A DNA stretch of 64,000 nucleotides from Cytospora piceicola. Taxonomy: Eukaryota > Ascomycota > Sordariomycetes > Diaporthales > Cytosporaceae. A program made the translations under genes and the position numbers. Position 1 is the first letter of the stretch. Each line of letters starts with the position of its first letter. The stretch is from assembly GCA_023375675.1 (NCBI GenBank), contig JALQBC010000038.1, forward strand, positions 124,001 to 188,000. The letters are read 5' to 3'. Shown in pieces: positions 21,949 through 33,759 of the stretch. Under the pieces are notes generated by a model. The model saw nothing but the letters and a program-made list of their open reading frames with translations, was not told where the DNA came from and ran no database searches.

Positions 21949-23901
21949 CTAGAGCTCGCGGTAGTCACTAGGCCTGACCCGGCGCTGTCGGTTCTGATGA
22001 CGATGAGGGTTGACTGGTTTGCGAAAGTACGCATCCTCGTCGTTGCTGGGTTGCACGAAGTTGTTGGGTTGCCGAGGACCGGTAGGTGCGCCTACTGGCC
22101 CGCCACGGTTGAACCCGCCAGCTCCATTCATTGGTCCACCGCCGTTCATGGGGCCGTTGAAGTTGTTCAGTCCTCCGCCGTTCATGGGGCCACCAGGGAA
22201 GCCGCCACCGTTCATGCCGGGTCCGCCGTTGTTGAATCCGTTCATCATCATGGGGTTCATCATACCCATCGGCATGCCCATGGGTGGGAAGCCATTCATG
22301 CCGTTCATGCCGTTCATCATCATCGGATTCATCATGGGGTTCATCATTCCCATAGGCATGCCCATGGGTGGAAAGCCGTTCATTCCGTTCATGCTCATGA
22401 AGTCGGGCATCCCGTTCATTTGGTTTGGTTGCTGCTGCTGCTGCTGTGCTTGTTGCTTTTGCATCATCGCCTTGGGACCCTTGGGAATCTTGATCTCTGG
22501 TTGGTTCTCTGCCGGCTCCTCCGCTGGGCGCTTCTTGGAGTTTGGCTGATCGACGCTGATAGCGGGTGAGGCCTCCTTCTTGACGGATGCCGACCTCTGA
22601 GATGCTTCTTCCGCGGGGGACTTGGCGGCCGGAGGTGGTGTGGGTGACTTGGACTTCTCAATCTTGGTAGCAGTGTCCTTTTCATCGGCAGAGTCTTTGG
22701 AGTCCTTGAGCTCCTCAGTAGGAGGCAGCTTGACATCCTCTGGGCTTTTTGATCGCTCCCTCTTGGCCTCCTCCCTCTCCTTGAGATATGCTTCGATATT
22801 GGCTGTTGCCTCGTCGTCAGCCTTCAGGTCGTCAATGAGGACGCCTTCTGTCTGGCACGACGGGCAGACGAGATCGCCTTCAATGAGCGCATTAGTAATG
22901 CAATCGTTGCAATACGTCTTCGCACAACATGGTGTCTTCATTGGGTCTATGAACATTTTCTTGTCGATTTCGCACTCCAGGCCTCTCTCTTGCAGCGCCT
23001 TTTCATCCTGCGCGGCAAGCTTCTTTGCTTCAGCTGAGCCCTGGGCCTTGGCCTGGAACTTTTGCCACGATGCCTTATCAGGCTCCGCGATCACGAATTC
23101 TCCATCTGCATTGACCATGATTCCAGCTGGCGTCTTGGACTCGTCACCGTCCGCCCCTTGAGCGAGAACGGTTGCCTTGTCCACGGTCTTCAGGAAAGAT
23201 TTGGGAATGCCAGTCGTACGCTTCACACGAGGGCGGTTGTCGAACTCAGGGTTGTCGTTTGTGGGGCACTGTTGAATCCAATGACCCTTCTCGCCGCAAC
23301 GATGGCAGACATAGCCATTCGGTGGCTCATGATCGGGGACGTTGACAGGTTTCTTTGAGCCTGGCTTGTAGACAGGTGTCTGGTGGGACATCTCCTCCTG
23401 TGCAGCATTCCACTGCTCGCCCTGTGCCGCGAACATAGCCATCATCTTCTCCTCTTCGGTCATAGCCGAGGCCATCTTGGCAATGGCATCAGATTGCGAC
23501 TTGGCTTTTGCGGCTGCTTTGGTGGCCTGTTCTCGCCGAGACGAGTTTCTCGCATTAACGGGCATTTTCCCTGAGACATATCGGGCAGCGCGCCCAGCGC
23601 CAGGCTTCATGGCAGGGAGACGCCGAGCGAGGACTGTGGTCGAACGGGGGATGACCGTGGTGTCATCATCGTATTCTACGAACGTCAGACACTTATGCCT
23701 CCATGATTAGGTTCTCGGGTACTCACCTTCACTACCATCCTCGATGTACAGGGCGAGGTCGAAATCGGTCCCGCTTCTGTCGAGGCCATTTTTGATGATG
23801 ATGTCTCGCTTGAGTTCAAAAACGGATATGCCGGTGCCGTCGAATTCTATCCGCTTCGGCTCCTTCTGCGACATAAACTTGACGTAAACGGAGGACGTCA
23901 T
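21949..23901 (-). CDS. MPE1: MPE1/RBBP6-type cleavage-polyadenylation factor subunit
   Basis: Two exons, 23901-23727 and 23675-21949, are separated by a 51-nt intron (donor GTGAGT, CTGAC branch point, acceptor TAG) and encode 633 aa. Order of domains: an N-terminal ubiquitin-like DWNN domain (about 1-75, starting MTSSVYVKFMSQKEPKRIEF), the conserved DDTTVIPRSTTVLARRLP linker, a CCHC zinc knuckle (C182, C185, H190, C195), a RING/U-box-like Cys-rich module (about 293-332), a charged Lys/Glu/Ser/Pro stretch, a Gln run, and a Met/Gly/Asn-rich tail. Mpe1 is a subunit of the cleavage and polyadenylation factor that couples poly(A)-signal recognition to cleavage in the nucleus. The tail contains an internal duplication and is likely to vary between strains. 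Confidence 0.95.
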
Positions 23902-25641
23902 CTTGACCTGTGATTACTGAGTGTCGTCTGGGGAGGGGAATCCAGAGGGTGGGTAGTAGATGTCGATACAAGAGGTGCAAGCCCAAGAGGGAGTGCAACG
24001 GCAGTACCAGACGCAAGGTCACTAAAGTTAGGTAGAGTGGTGGTGACTGATGCTCTCGATGAAGGTCGCACGACAAAGGGAGAGTAGCAATTGATGTGTG
24101 TTCTTGTTTTCTTTCTTCTGATCTTCTGCAAGACTGACTTCTCAAATTCTCTTTTGCTTCAACCTGACCAGACTTGCTTGCAAAGCGGGGAAAATATCAA
24201 TTCTGATTGTACTCGAAAGGACAATAGTTGTTGAATAGGGAGCCCAGCAAAAATTGGATAGGAAAATAATACAAGTCTGCCAGCAGGCGGCTTATTCGCC
24301 AGGTTTCGTTTCGAAATCAATCGAAAACGAGACGGCTGAATAGCAAAACCCTCCCTCAACAATCGCCCAAACTGCAGTCCCTGAAGGCTAGGTCCTTCTT
24401 TTTGTTTTGCCAGAATCGTATCAACCAAATGATTTTCTCTAGCAGCAAAAGGCTCGTGTTATGCGAAGCCGAAGCGTCTTGTCACTGGTGCAAAATGCTG
24501 TGAGTAAATGGTGAGTCGATGGAGAGGCGGATGTAGATTGCAGGCGCGCGAGTGTCAAGCGACACGATGAAGCCTGCGATGAGACCTAAATGAATGGTCG
24601 CAATCAATAGAATAGCAGCGGGTCGGTCGGTTGGCGACGTGATTTCGCGATAGTCGTCGCGATAAAAGAACGTCGTCAAAGATGGAGTTGGTGATGGAGT
24701 AGCGCAGTAAGTCGTGGTGTGTCGGAGGAGGAAACCGTGAAAAGGAAGGGAACAGGAGAAGAGAGAAGGGCGTCCTGGGCCAGCTGACAGAAGTGGGAGC
24801 GGAAAGAGCAGAGAAAGGCGGCCCGTGCACGTAATGGCCAAGTAGCTGATTATGTCAGCCGATCTCAGTTTGTCACTCGGTCACTCTGTCACTCTGTCAC
24901 AGGCCCCTGAAGACTGGAGCTACCTAGGTATATACATTAGGTGGCCAGTAGGGTTGTAAGCTGCTATCTGTTAAGTTGAAAGCTTAGATATGGGCAAACC
25001 TGAGTACAGATATGCTAAGATCTTAACACTGGTGACAATCTTCGTATCAACCAGCCGGACATCTGGAGTAAGGTCATAGATCAGTCGACCCCACAAAACA
25101 CCTTTGTGTGTGACAATTCGCCTCATTTGATTGCTCAGCTTCTCACTTGTCCCCTCCAGGCCATCCTAAGCTTTCCGCTTTCTGCTACCCCAGATTGTCA
25201 GATTGTCACAGTGCATCGTTCGATGTCTTTCGAGCTGGACCCGGGGACATACCGTCTCCGCATACTTTTACCGCCCTTGTGCTCCCCTCCTCGACTGACC
25301 TGACGACATCGCCACCTAACTCTTCATTCTCCTCTCAAGCCATCACCTATTAACTTGAAACCTTGTCTCTACTGCCAGAGACCTATAACCCCCCAGCTCC
25401 AGATGGAGCAATTGACCTGAAATAGTACAGGAGATTCTAGAGGATTTACCTGGAAAGAAAAAACAACATAGCCGAGCCTTACGCCCGAGCTGCTCAAGCT
25501 ACACGCATCACGACATCACGACCTTAAACTGCAGAACCACCTACCTACGAGCTCAGGACATCTTTCACCACTCCAATCACCCTCAAATAATCGTCTCTTC
25601 TTCCTCATCCAAGATACCAAGGCCTCACATCAACCGCCAAG
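23902..25641. other. Divergent promoter region of MPE1 and the PRELI gene
   Basis: Nearly 1.8 kb lies between two divergent starts. It contains a TACCTAGGTA palindrome at 24921-24930 and CT-rich leader sequence before 25642. Open frames here (for example 24482-24841, minus) show no domain and lie in likely leader DNA. No gene is supported. Confidence 0.5.
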
Positions 25642-26343
25642 ATGGTCCTCACACACACCCAAAACCACACCTACGCCCACCCCTTTCCGACCGTCACCCT
25701 CGCCTACTTCCTGCGGTACTGCTCGCCGCAGATCAACCCATTTGCCGCACATGTCCTCAGCACCGACACCATCTCCAGCCACCTCGACCCGGACACGGGG
25801 CGCCTGCACACCACTCGCCTCCACCTGAAGAAGTCCCGCATTCCCACGGCCGTCGTGAAGCTCCTGCCGGCCTCCCTCACCGGTGGGGGCGGTGACAAGA
25901 AGTCCTACATCATGGAGACCAGCGTTGTCGACATCAAGGAGGGTTGGATGAAGACGGAGAGCCGCAACCTGGACTTCGTCAGCGTGCTGTCCGTGGTGGA
26001 GAAGCAGGAGTACACCGCACCGGTGCTGCCGGCGGCCAACAGCACCAGCACCGACGTGGCCACGACAACCATCTTCCGGTCCAGGGTTGGCGAGAGGATC
26101 CGCGAGCGCATTGGCCAGAAGTCCGAGGAGCCCGGCTCCCAGGGTGGTTGGCTAGCCAAGACCATCATCCAGCGCAGCATCGAGAGCATTGCGAGCCGGA
26201 AGACACAGGATCAGCTGGGCAAGAGCCGCGAGGGCATGGGGGTCGTCCTGGAGCGGCTTCGCCACAACGGGGTTAAGGGCATCCTGGAGCTGACGCGCCG
26301 GGCGAGGGAGTCGGGCGCTATGGCGGAGGGCAGGGGCCTATGA
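25642..26343 (+). CDS. PRELI/MSF1-domain protein (mitochondrial lipid transfer)
   Basis: An intronless 233-aa protein whose first ATG is at 25642. The first 130 residues follow the PRELI/MSF1 pattern: an early aromatic-rich start (YAHPFPTVTLAYFLRY), NPFAAHVLSTD, then GRLHTTRL, a YIMETSVVDIKEGWM strand and an S-R-N-L-D-F segment. Yeast members (Ups1-3) reside in the intermembrane space and move phosphatidic acid or phosphatidylserine with Mdm35. The C-terminal 100 residues form a basic, helical extension containing RSRVGERIRERIG, longer than in Ups1/2. Which paralogue this is cannot be told by eye. Its 3' end converges with MRF1. Confidence 0.88.
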   Translation: MVLTHTQNHTYAHPFPTVTLAYFLRYCSPQINPFAAHVLSTDTISSHLDPDTGRLHTTRLHLKKSRIPTAVVKLLPASLTGGGGDKKSYIMETSVVDIKEGWMKTESRNLDFVSVLSVVEKQEYTAPVLPAANSTSTDVATTTIFRSRVGERIRERIGQKSEEPGSQGGWLAKTIIQRSIESIASRKTQDQLGKSREGMGVVLERLRHNGVKGILELTRRARESGAMAEGRGL

Positions 26344-27282
26344 GGGGCTGCCCGGGCCACGTACATGTGCTGGGGTGATAAGGTGTCGCTCATTTTCAAT
26401 GGCCCCTGGCAGCACATGTTGTATATCATCGCGATCCTTTCGAAAGCATGGCGTTCCATTTGGATTGGTTTACCGTCAAGGCATGGGTGATTGAGCCTTG
26501 GCCGGGTTGGCGGGGATGCACATTTTGGTCAAGCACGAAAGCTGTGGAGGAAGTGCGTTTGCTCGAGGCCGACACAAGGCGTTTGGTTTTCAGTGGATTC
26601 ACCCTTCTCAGTATGTACAATATGGTACCGAAAAGGAAAAGGTAGCGCATGGGTCAAACTGAGAATGCGCAGCGGAGGACAGGCTGGCGGACTATCGTCT
26701 CCGCACGGTTATCGATAACAGCTCAAATTGCATACTTATATTCATTCATCACTACTGTCACTGTGAAGTCTTGCTTCCCTTGCAGCGTTCCAAACCCTTA
26801 GCCATAAGTCATTCTGGCTCCATCCATATCACAGTATTGCGTATGCGCCGCAGTTCTGTAGCCACTTGAACTGGCGATGCTGCTGAACATGAGTTTTCCA
26901 ATCCAACGCCATCCCACCGGAGCCGAGCTCCCGCGTGATTGAGATCGCGTATTGGAAACACGAAACTGGGTGAATTGCTGCACTTGACTGTTAAAAATCC
27001 GGGGTTGTGCAAGATCCGTTAGCATTCCACCGCTGATCATGGAGACGCATTGGGGGTTTTGAACCCCCTCTGTGACTTTGATATAAGTCAAAGGACAACA
27101 AGTATAGCCTCACATTGAACACCAAGGGTGACAGGTCAAGTAATTGCAATGGATGTCGCAGAGCACGTACCTCATCCAGTCTATCCGGAAGATACGCGTT
27201 GGTGTATTTACAGGGTGTCATTGGTATCTAATTGTACATTGTTGAGATTGATAACCTTGGAAAGTACAGCCTCATCACCACC
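26344..27282. other. Convergent intergenic region, no gene
   Basis: The 3' flanks of the PRELI gene and MRF1 meet here. Small ORFs on both strands have no recognisable features and are not supported as genes. Confidence 0.5.
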
Positions 27283-28652
27283 TCATTTCTTGCTTTTTGA
27301 CTTCTTTGCCTCGACCGCAGCAGCAACCTCCTCTTCCTCGATGACATACTCGATGTCCTTGGCCAACCGCCATTCCCGGACGCTGTCAAGGATCTTGTCA
27401 AGAGTCTTGCCACCCTCGAGCACATCCGGAAGGTTGTTGACATCCATGCCACTCCTGTGGTCCGAACAGCGGTCCTGGCTGTAATTGTACGTGCGGATCT
27501 TGTCTCCCCGCGTGATCTTGTCCTTGGAGAGCACACTATCCCTCAAGCTCTTGGCCTCCTCCTCCCTGGCCTCCCGACGGACCACGGCCATCCGCGAGCG
27601 CAGGATCTTCCACGCCGTGTCCCTGTTGGCCTGCTGCGACCGCTGGTCCTGCATGCTGACCTGGATGCCGGTGGGCAGATGCGTCAGCCTGATGGCCGAC
27701 TCGGTTTTGTTGACGTGCTGGCCGCCGGCGCCGCGCGCGCGCATGGTCTCGACGCGGACCTCGCCCGGCTCGATGAAGAAGTCGCTCTCGGGGTTGTTGA
27801 AGTCGGCGGCGCCGTGGCCGCTCTCGGGGAACGACGGCAGCACCCACACCGCCACGGCGCTCGTGTGCGTCCGCCCCTTGCTCTCCGTCACGGGCACCCG
27901 CTGCACCCGGTGCATGCCCGCCTCGGTCCGGAACACGTCGTACGCGCCCTGCTCCTGGATCTCGAGCACGGCCTCCTGCAGCGGCAGCTCGCCGTCCGAG
28001 CCCTTGAGGTCGCCCGCGCCGTCCGCCGCCTCGTACTTGACGACCTTGGTCCGGAGGCCCTTGCGCTGGCAGTACAGCTGGTACATCTTGAACAGCGAGT
28101 CGGTGAAGAAGCGGCCCTCGACGCCGCCGGGCCCGGGGCGGAACTCGAGGATGCACGGCAGGTCCGCGTACGCGTCCTTGGGCGTCAGGCTGGCCGACAG
28201 CCTGTGGCCCAGCGTGCCGAGCTGCTCGTGGGTCGACCCCAGCTCCTCCAGGGCCAGCTCGCGCATCTCAGCGTCCTTGGACTCGAGAAGCCCCCTCAGC
28301 TCGGTGAGGGACGACTGCGCGGTCTCCCATTCCTTCAGGGCCGAGGCGACACCGGCTATCTCGCCCGCCCGCTTGGCTACCTTCGTGTCGAAGCTGTCGG
28401 CTAGCTTCTTGCTGAGCTGGTCATGTTCGGCGGCGAGTTTTCGGGCGCGCTCGAGGAGGACTTGGGGAAGGGTGCTGCTATTCTGTTCTACGGGCGCACA
28501 GTGGGGTTAGCACCTGATTTGCTTACAGCTTGTAAGCAGAGCATGAATGTGAGAGTATGCGTACCGGTACTAGCTCTCCTTAGAAATAGAAGAGGAATTG
28601 AGGGCGAGAACGACCTCACACAGCGCCGACACACCCATGGTGCTACCAACAT
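27283..28652 (-). CDS. MRF1: Mitochondrial peptide chain release factor 1
   Basis: Two exons, 28652-28565 and 28487-27283, with a 77-nt intron (donor GTACGC, branch GCTAAC, acceptor TAG), give 430 aa. Exon 1 encodes MLVAPWVCRRCVRSF and on, an Arg-rich amphipathic presequence, so the protein is expected in the mitochondrial matrix, where class I release factors read UAA/UAG and release the nascent chain. The catalytic Gly-Gly-Gln is at residues 284-286 within RGAGGQHVNKTESAIRLTH, and the PCRF domain precedes it. The end is Lys-rich (KKSKSKK). The start at 28652 was chosen because it gives the targeting sequence in frame across the intron. It is divergent from the Trp-tRNA synthetase gene, so two translation genes share one upstream region. 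Confidence 0.96.
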
Positions 28653-29251
28653 AGTTGGACATGGGTAAGAAATACTGAAGACTCTCAGGAAGCGCGTCAG
28701 TTGAATTTCGCGGATCAATTTATGAAGGTAATGCAGATCACAGATCCGGAGAAAGAAGATTGCCTGCCGGTGAAGTGGTGTGGTAAAGAGGGTCGGTATT
28801 GATATGCTTAAAATACACCCCGCGGTGTATGCTTGATAAGGTACATCATCTGGACAGTTAAGGACATAAGTAGGCTCGAGTACTGGCCACTCTTCTCTAT
28901 GAGGATGTCATCAAGATGGTTGATGTAAATACCCCAAGTCAAAAAAGACCAATTGAATATAAATTATATCATATACGTATTAAGAGAGACATGTCAGGCA
29001 AGGCGTGTATAGAGTACAGAAGTACATTTATTACACAAGGGCGATGACTCTTCTGCCAAATTACCCCTCCAAAATTCCACCCACGCCCCCCTCCCACTCT
29101 GCCCTCCAGTCTGTCTAGGCCCAGAACTTCCTTTCCTTTTTAATCTACAACATTTCTATCTAAATCCCACAGCCACGCAGATACCCCGCGACTAGGAAGG
29201 AGAAAGTCAAAAGGGAGACATCCCAAAGCCAGGCAGCCTAGAAACTCGACC
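28653..29251. promoter_or_regulatory. Shared upstream region of MRF1 and WRS1
   Basis: About 600 bp separate the divergent starts of two translation genes. The half next to WRS1 has a C-rich leader. No specific operator was identified, so the regulatory role is inferred from position only. Confidence 0.4.
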
Positions 29252-30775
29252 ATGGCGTCCGCCGCCCAAGACCTCGTAACCGCCCTCAATGGCGTCTCGG
29301 TTTCCGCCCTCGACGAAGCATCGCGCGCGCAACTGACGGATGCCCTCAGCCGGGTACAAGAGGCCCTCTCCGACTCCGGCAAGGGTCAGCAGACTGTAGA
29401 CCCCTACAACGTCCAGGGAGAGACCGACCAGGATGGAAACGTCCAGGCCATCAACTACAACAAGCTGACCCAGGAGTTCGGCACCAAACTCATCGACCAG
29501 GCCCTCCTCGACCGGTTCGAGCAGGTCACGGGACACAGGCCACATCGCTTCATGCGCAGGGGCGTCTTCTTCAGCCACCGAGACCTCGAGGTCATCCTAG
29601 ACCGCTACGAGAAGGGAGAGCCCTTCTTCCTGTACACCGGCCGCGGGCCAAGTTCCGACAGCATGCACATCGGCCACACGATCCCCTTCACCTTCACCAA
29701 GTGGCTGTCGGACGTGTTCGATGCGCCCCTCGTCATCATGCTGACGGACGACGAGAAGTTCCTTTTCAGCGAGAAGAGGAAGAGGAAGGAGGTCAAGGAG
29801 TTTACGCTCCAGAACGCTAAGGACATCATCGCGTGTGGCTTTGACATGAAGAAGACCTTCATCTTCTCCGACTACGGCTACATGGGCGGTTCCTTCTGGG
29901 AGATGGTCACCGAGGTGGCCAAATGTATCACCTTCAACCAGGCCAAGGGCATCTTCGGCGCCGACGGCAGCACCAACATTGGCAGGATACATTTTGGCGC
30001 CGTCCAGGGCTCGACATCGTTCGCGTCCACCTTCCCGCACATCTTCGGAACGGACGAGGAGATCACCACCAAGATCCCCTGCCTCATCCCCTGCGCCATC
30101 GACCAGGATCCCTACTTCCGGATGACGAGAGACGTCGCGGCACGTCTGCACTGGGCGAAGCCCTCCCTGATCCATGCGCGGTTCCTCGACGCCTTACAAG
30201 GCCCTGGCTCCAAGATGTCCGCGTCCGTCGATTCTTCAGCCATCTTCATGAAGGATACCCCCAACCAGATCAAGAGCAAGATAAATAAGCATGCCTTCAG
30301 TGGTGGCAGGGTGAACATCGAGGAGCACAGGGAACTGGGTGGCAACCCCGACGTTGACGTCAGCTACCAGTACCTGAGGTACTTCTTGGAGGACGACGAC
30401 GAGCTCCAGAAGGTCTACGACTCATACAAGAAGGGCGACATGTTGACCGGCGAGCTGAAGGCGCTGTGCATCAAGTACCTGCAGGATTACGTGAAGGAGT
30501 TCCAGGAGAACCGGGCAAAGGTCACGGACGAGATACTGGCAGATTTCATGAGGGTGCGGCCGCTCGAGTGCAAGGGCAACCCCAAGGCTCCCGTCGAACT
30601 GCCTATCCGGGCAAAGGCCGTGGCTGCCGAGGCCGGCGCTGCTCCGGAAGGCGAGGCCAGTGCGGATGGAAAGTTGACCAAGAACCAGCTGAAAAAGCTC
30701 GAGAAGCTGAAGCAGACAGAGGCCAAGAAGGCGGCTAAGGCGGCTGAGAAGGAGAACAAGGCGGCTGAACAGTAA
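29252..30775 (+). CDS. WRS1: Tryptophanyl-tRNA synthetase, cytoplasmic
   Basis: An intronless 507-aa class I aminoacyl-tRNA synthetase that charges tRNA-Trp. The HIGH-type signature lies in GPSSDSMHIGHTIPF (H139-H142) and the KMSKS-type loop is KMSAS (321-325), as in eukaryotic and archaeal enzymes. Further family markers are LTDDEKFLF, the SDYGYMGG.FW stretch and CAIDQDPYFRMTRD. The N-terminal 80 residues form an extension, and the last 60 residues are an Ala/Lys/Glu-rich tail. No mitochondrial presequence is visible, so the mitochondrial enzyme should be encoded elsewhere. ATG 29252 sits in a good context (GACCATGGC). Confidence 0.97.
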   Translation: MASAAQDLVTALNGVSVSALDEASRAQLTDALSRVQEALSDSGKGQQTVDPYNVQGETDQDGNVQAINYNKLTQEFGTKLIDQALLDRFEQVTGHRPHRFMRRGVFFSHRDLEVILDRYEKGEPFFLYTGRGPSSDSMHIGHTIPFTFTKWLSDVFDAPLVIMLTDDEKFLFSEKRKRKEVKEFTLQNAKDIIACGFDMKKTFIFSDYGYMGGSFWEMVTEVAKCITFNQAKGIFGADGSTNIGRIHFGAVQGSTSFASTFPHIFGTDEEITTKIPCLIPCAIDQDPYFRMTRDVAARLHWAKPSLIHARFLDALQGPGSKMSASVDSSAIFMKDTPNQIKSKINKHAFSGGRVNIEEHRELGGNPDVDVSYQYLRYFLEDDDELQKVYDSYKKGDMLTGELKALCIKYLQDYVKEFQENRAKVTDEILADFMRVRPLECKGNPKAPVELPIRAKAVAAEAGAAPEGEASADGKLTKNQLKKLEKLKQTEAKKAAKAAEKENKAAEQ

Positions 30776-31517
30776 GATAGCCGGCCATATGAGATCTGGC
30801 TGGTGTGAGTCGGCAGACGCCCAAATGAGAGCTACTTCAACATAATATAATGTGTGGTGGAGCCGTCTCATTGCTTGTAGAAACACCACCAGGTCACAGT
30901 CTCTTGTCCCTGTCCCATACTCTGTAAAAATGAGCCATTGTCCCCTAAAACCCACCAATAGTGAACGTTAGAGACGGATAGCCAAAGTAGTACTAGCCAG
31001 TGGTGACCCGAGGATCGCCCTCCGGCTGAACTGTTTGCCGGCTGCCGGGCGTGAGGAAGGGGGCGAGGGGGGATGGAGGGGGGGTGGAGGGGGGGTGGAG
31101 GGTCCACTCCGAACGACATGCCGGCCGAAGATGTCGTGATAGGCAAGTGTGCATAGTGATCCATAGGATGCAAACATCTCGGGATGGGCTGAATAGATAT
31201 TTTGCAAGGGACCGGGGGCGACAACGGAGAGGGATGGAATGTGACCAAGTGCTCGGCTGCTTCCGCGGTGTTTTGTTCTTGATATCATATGTCGTCGTTT
31301 GCCCCTGCGCTATCTCTCATGGTTCGTTTACATATTCTAGCGGCAGTGTCCTCTTATAATAACTATTATCTTTATCGTTTGCCGTTGAGATCACCGGTTT
31401 AATAAGAGGTCCAAAGCTCCCATATTTCTGTTTAGAAATCTACTTGGTTCTGTCCATCGTGGGCCCGCCATCCTAATTCCTCAGATCCCTCGTACAAACA
31501 CGAGCAGATACCCCACG
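30776..31517. other. Intergenic with G-rich tract
   Basis: The 3' flank of WRS1 and upstream region of the gamma-glutamyltranspeptidase-like gene. It contains a strongly G-rich plus-strand tract at about 31058-31102 with at least four runs of five or more G, a possible quadruplex former. No gene. Confidence 0.5.
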
Positions 31518-33489
31518 ATGCCGCTCTCAGTTCCCTCCATATTCCCCCCCGGGCCAATGCAGTTCGCCCCATTCAACAGCCGCCGGAGCGTCGTCCACAG
31601 CACCAAGGGCATCGTCGCCTGTACCCAGCCCCTAGCAGCGAAATGCGGTATTGATATCCTCAACGCCGGTGGAAATGCAGCCGTGAATACACACCCAACC
31701 CACTCCATGAACAACAGACCACACCCACCAGAACCCCGAGAGCTAACCCACCACCCAGGACGCAGCCGTCGCCGTCGCGGCCGGCCTGAACATGACGGAG
31801 CCGTGCTCGACCGGGATAGGCGGGGACATGTTCTGCCTCTACTACGACGCGGCCACGGCCAAGGTCTCGGCGCTCAACGGCTCCGGGCGGTCGGGCGCCA
31901 AGTGCACCCTCGCGCAGGTCCGGTCGGACCTCGGGCTCGTGGCGCGGCCGCCGCAGGGCGGGCGCGGCCACGGCGGCGCGCAGATCCCCATGGACAGCGT
32001 GCACGCCGTGACGGTGCCCGGCGCGGCGGCCGGCTGGGTCGACACGGTGGAGCGGTTCGGCAGCGGCAAGGTGGGCCTGGCGCGGATCCTGGCGCCGGCC
32101 GTCGCGCTGGGCGAGGGGGGGTTCCCCGTGGGCGAGCTGACGAGCCACTCGTGGGCGAGGGACGAGGCGCTGCTCCGGGCGGCGAGCCCCAACTACCGCG
32201 AGATGCTCAAGGCCGACCCGGGCGCCGCCGCCGGCGACGGGTTCCGCGCGCCGAGGGCGGGCGAGGTCATGAGGAACCCCACGCTGGCGGCGACGTTCCG
32301 GGCGCTGGGCAGCGAGGGCAAGAAGGGGTTCTACGCGGGCCGGGTCGCGGAGGAGCTGGTCAGGGTGGTGCAGGACCTCGGCGGGCACCTGGAGCTGGAC
32401 GACCTGGCGCACCACCTCGAGGTGGGGAGCGAGCCCGTGGAGCCCATCTCGCTCAAGTTCAGGGGCCAGGGGCTCGGCGGGAAGAAAGGCGTGAAGCGCC
32501 AGGCCAACGGGGACGTCAAGGACGGCAGCGGCGGCGGCGGCGGCGACGACGACGACGACGGCGCGGGCGTCGAGCTCTGGGAGCACCCGCCCAACGGGCA
32601 GGGCATCGTGGCGCTGATGGCGCTGGGGATCCTGCAGGAGCTCGAGAAGCAGGGCAAGATCCCGACCTTCACGGCGGCGGAGCACAACTCGGCGGCGTAC
32701 CTGCACGCCATCATCGAGTCCCTGCGCATCGCCTTCGCGGACGCGGCCTGGTTCGTCACGGACCCCAGCGCCGCCGAGGTGCCCTCGGCCGAGCTCATCT
32801 CGGCGCCCTACCTCGCGGAGCGGGCCAAGCTCTTCGACCCCGCCCGGGCCACGGACCGGTCCTTCGGCCGGGGCAGCCCCGCCCTGCAGAGCAGCGACAC
32901 GGTGTACTTTGCCGTGTCGGACGCCGAGGGCAACGCCATCTCCTTCATCAACTCCAACTACGGGGGCTTCGGCACGTGCATCATCCCGGCGGGGTGCGGC
33001 TTCACGCTGCAGAACCGCGGGGCCAACTTCGCGCTCGACCCGGCGGACCACCCCAACATCTACGCGCCGCGCAAGAGGCCGTACCACACCATCATCCCGG
33101 GCCTGGTGACCAACATGGGCGACGGCTCGCTGCACAGCGTGTTCGGCGTCATGGGCGGGTTCATGCAGCCGCAGGGCCACGTGCAGACGCTGCTGGGCCA
33201 GGTGGTCGGGGGGCTGAGCCCGCAGCAGGCGCTGGACGCGCCGCGGGTGTGCATCGGGACGAGCGCGGAGGGGGTGGACATGACGCTCAGTGTGGAGGAG
33301 GGGATCTCGGAGGAGGCGATAGAGGGTTTGAAGAAGCTGGGGCACAAGGTCAGGGTCGTGAAGGGCATGGGCAGGTCGCTGTTTGGGAGGGGGCAGATAA
33401 TCAGGTGGACGGTTGATCCGGTGGAAAAGACGGGTATCTGGTCGGCGGGGAGTGACCAGAGAGGTGACGGGGCTGCTTATCCGGCATAA
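31518..33489 (+). CDS. Gamma-glutamyltranspeptidase-like Ntn hydrolase
   Basis: Exons 31518-31682 and 31759-33489 join through a 76-nt phase-0 intron (donor GTGAAT, branch GCTAAC, acceptor CAG). The 631-aa product restores the family motif ILNAGGNAADAAVAVAAGLN exactly at the junction. Gamma-glutamyltranspeptidases mature by autocleavage in front of a catalytic Thr; here the candidate is T436 in SSDTVYFAVSD, followed by GNAISFINSNYGGFG. No signal peptide or anchor precedes the enzyme domain, unlike secretory GGT, so it may belong to the cytosolic YwrD/acylase-like branch. An Arg/Lys then Gly/Asp-rich low-complexity insert (codons around 32490-32570) lies in the large-subunit part. The CDS is very GC-rich, producing long antisense ORFs. 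Confidence 0.93.
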
Positions 33490-33759
33490 TACACGGAGGA
33501 GAGAGCCGCAAGGCGCTTTGAGATAGACTAGGTAGAACCCGTAGAGCGGAGTTAGGTGGCGGGCGTGTTTATATTCGTGACTTGGGACGTGGTAGCCGGC
33601 TCTAGCCGCTGTTCTGTTGTAAATGCAAGCCGTCAAAAAGTATTATACATCCAAGCCTCTCACTCGGAAGCCATCCATTTCGTACAATCGTAGCAGTGGT
33701 CATCCCTCCTGCTTCTTGTCATTATGCGACCGGCCCTCGCCCATGACAGAATATGCTTT

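Noticed and set aside
27457..28510. Two long plus-strand ORFs opposite MRF1
   Set aside because: They are antisense shadows of a GC-rich gene; the minus strand contains the Gly-Gly-Gln motif and proper splice sites.
31518..33416. A 632-codon plus frame reading through the GGT-like intron
   Set aside because: After the intron it follows the wrong, Arg/Gly-rich frame; splicing at 31683-31758 restores the family motif.
31660..33636. A 658-codon minus-strand ORF opposite the GGT-like gene
   Set aside because: It is Arg/Pro/Val/Ala-biased antisense sequence caused by very high GC at third positions; the plus strand carries the family motifs.
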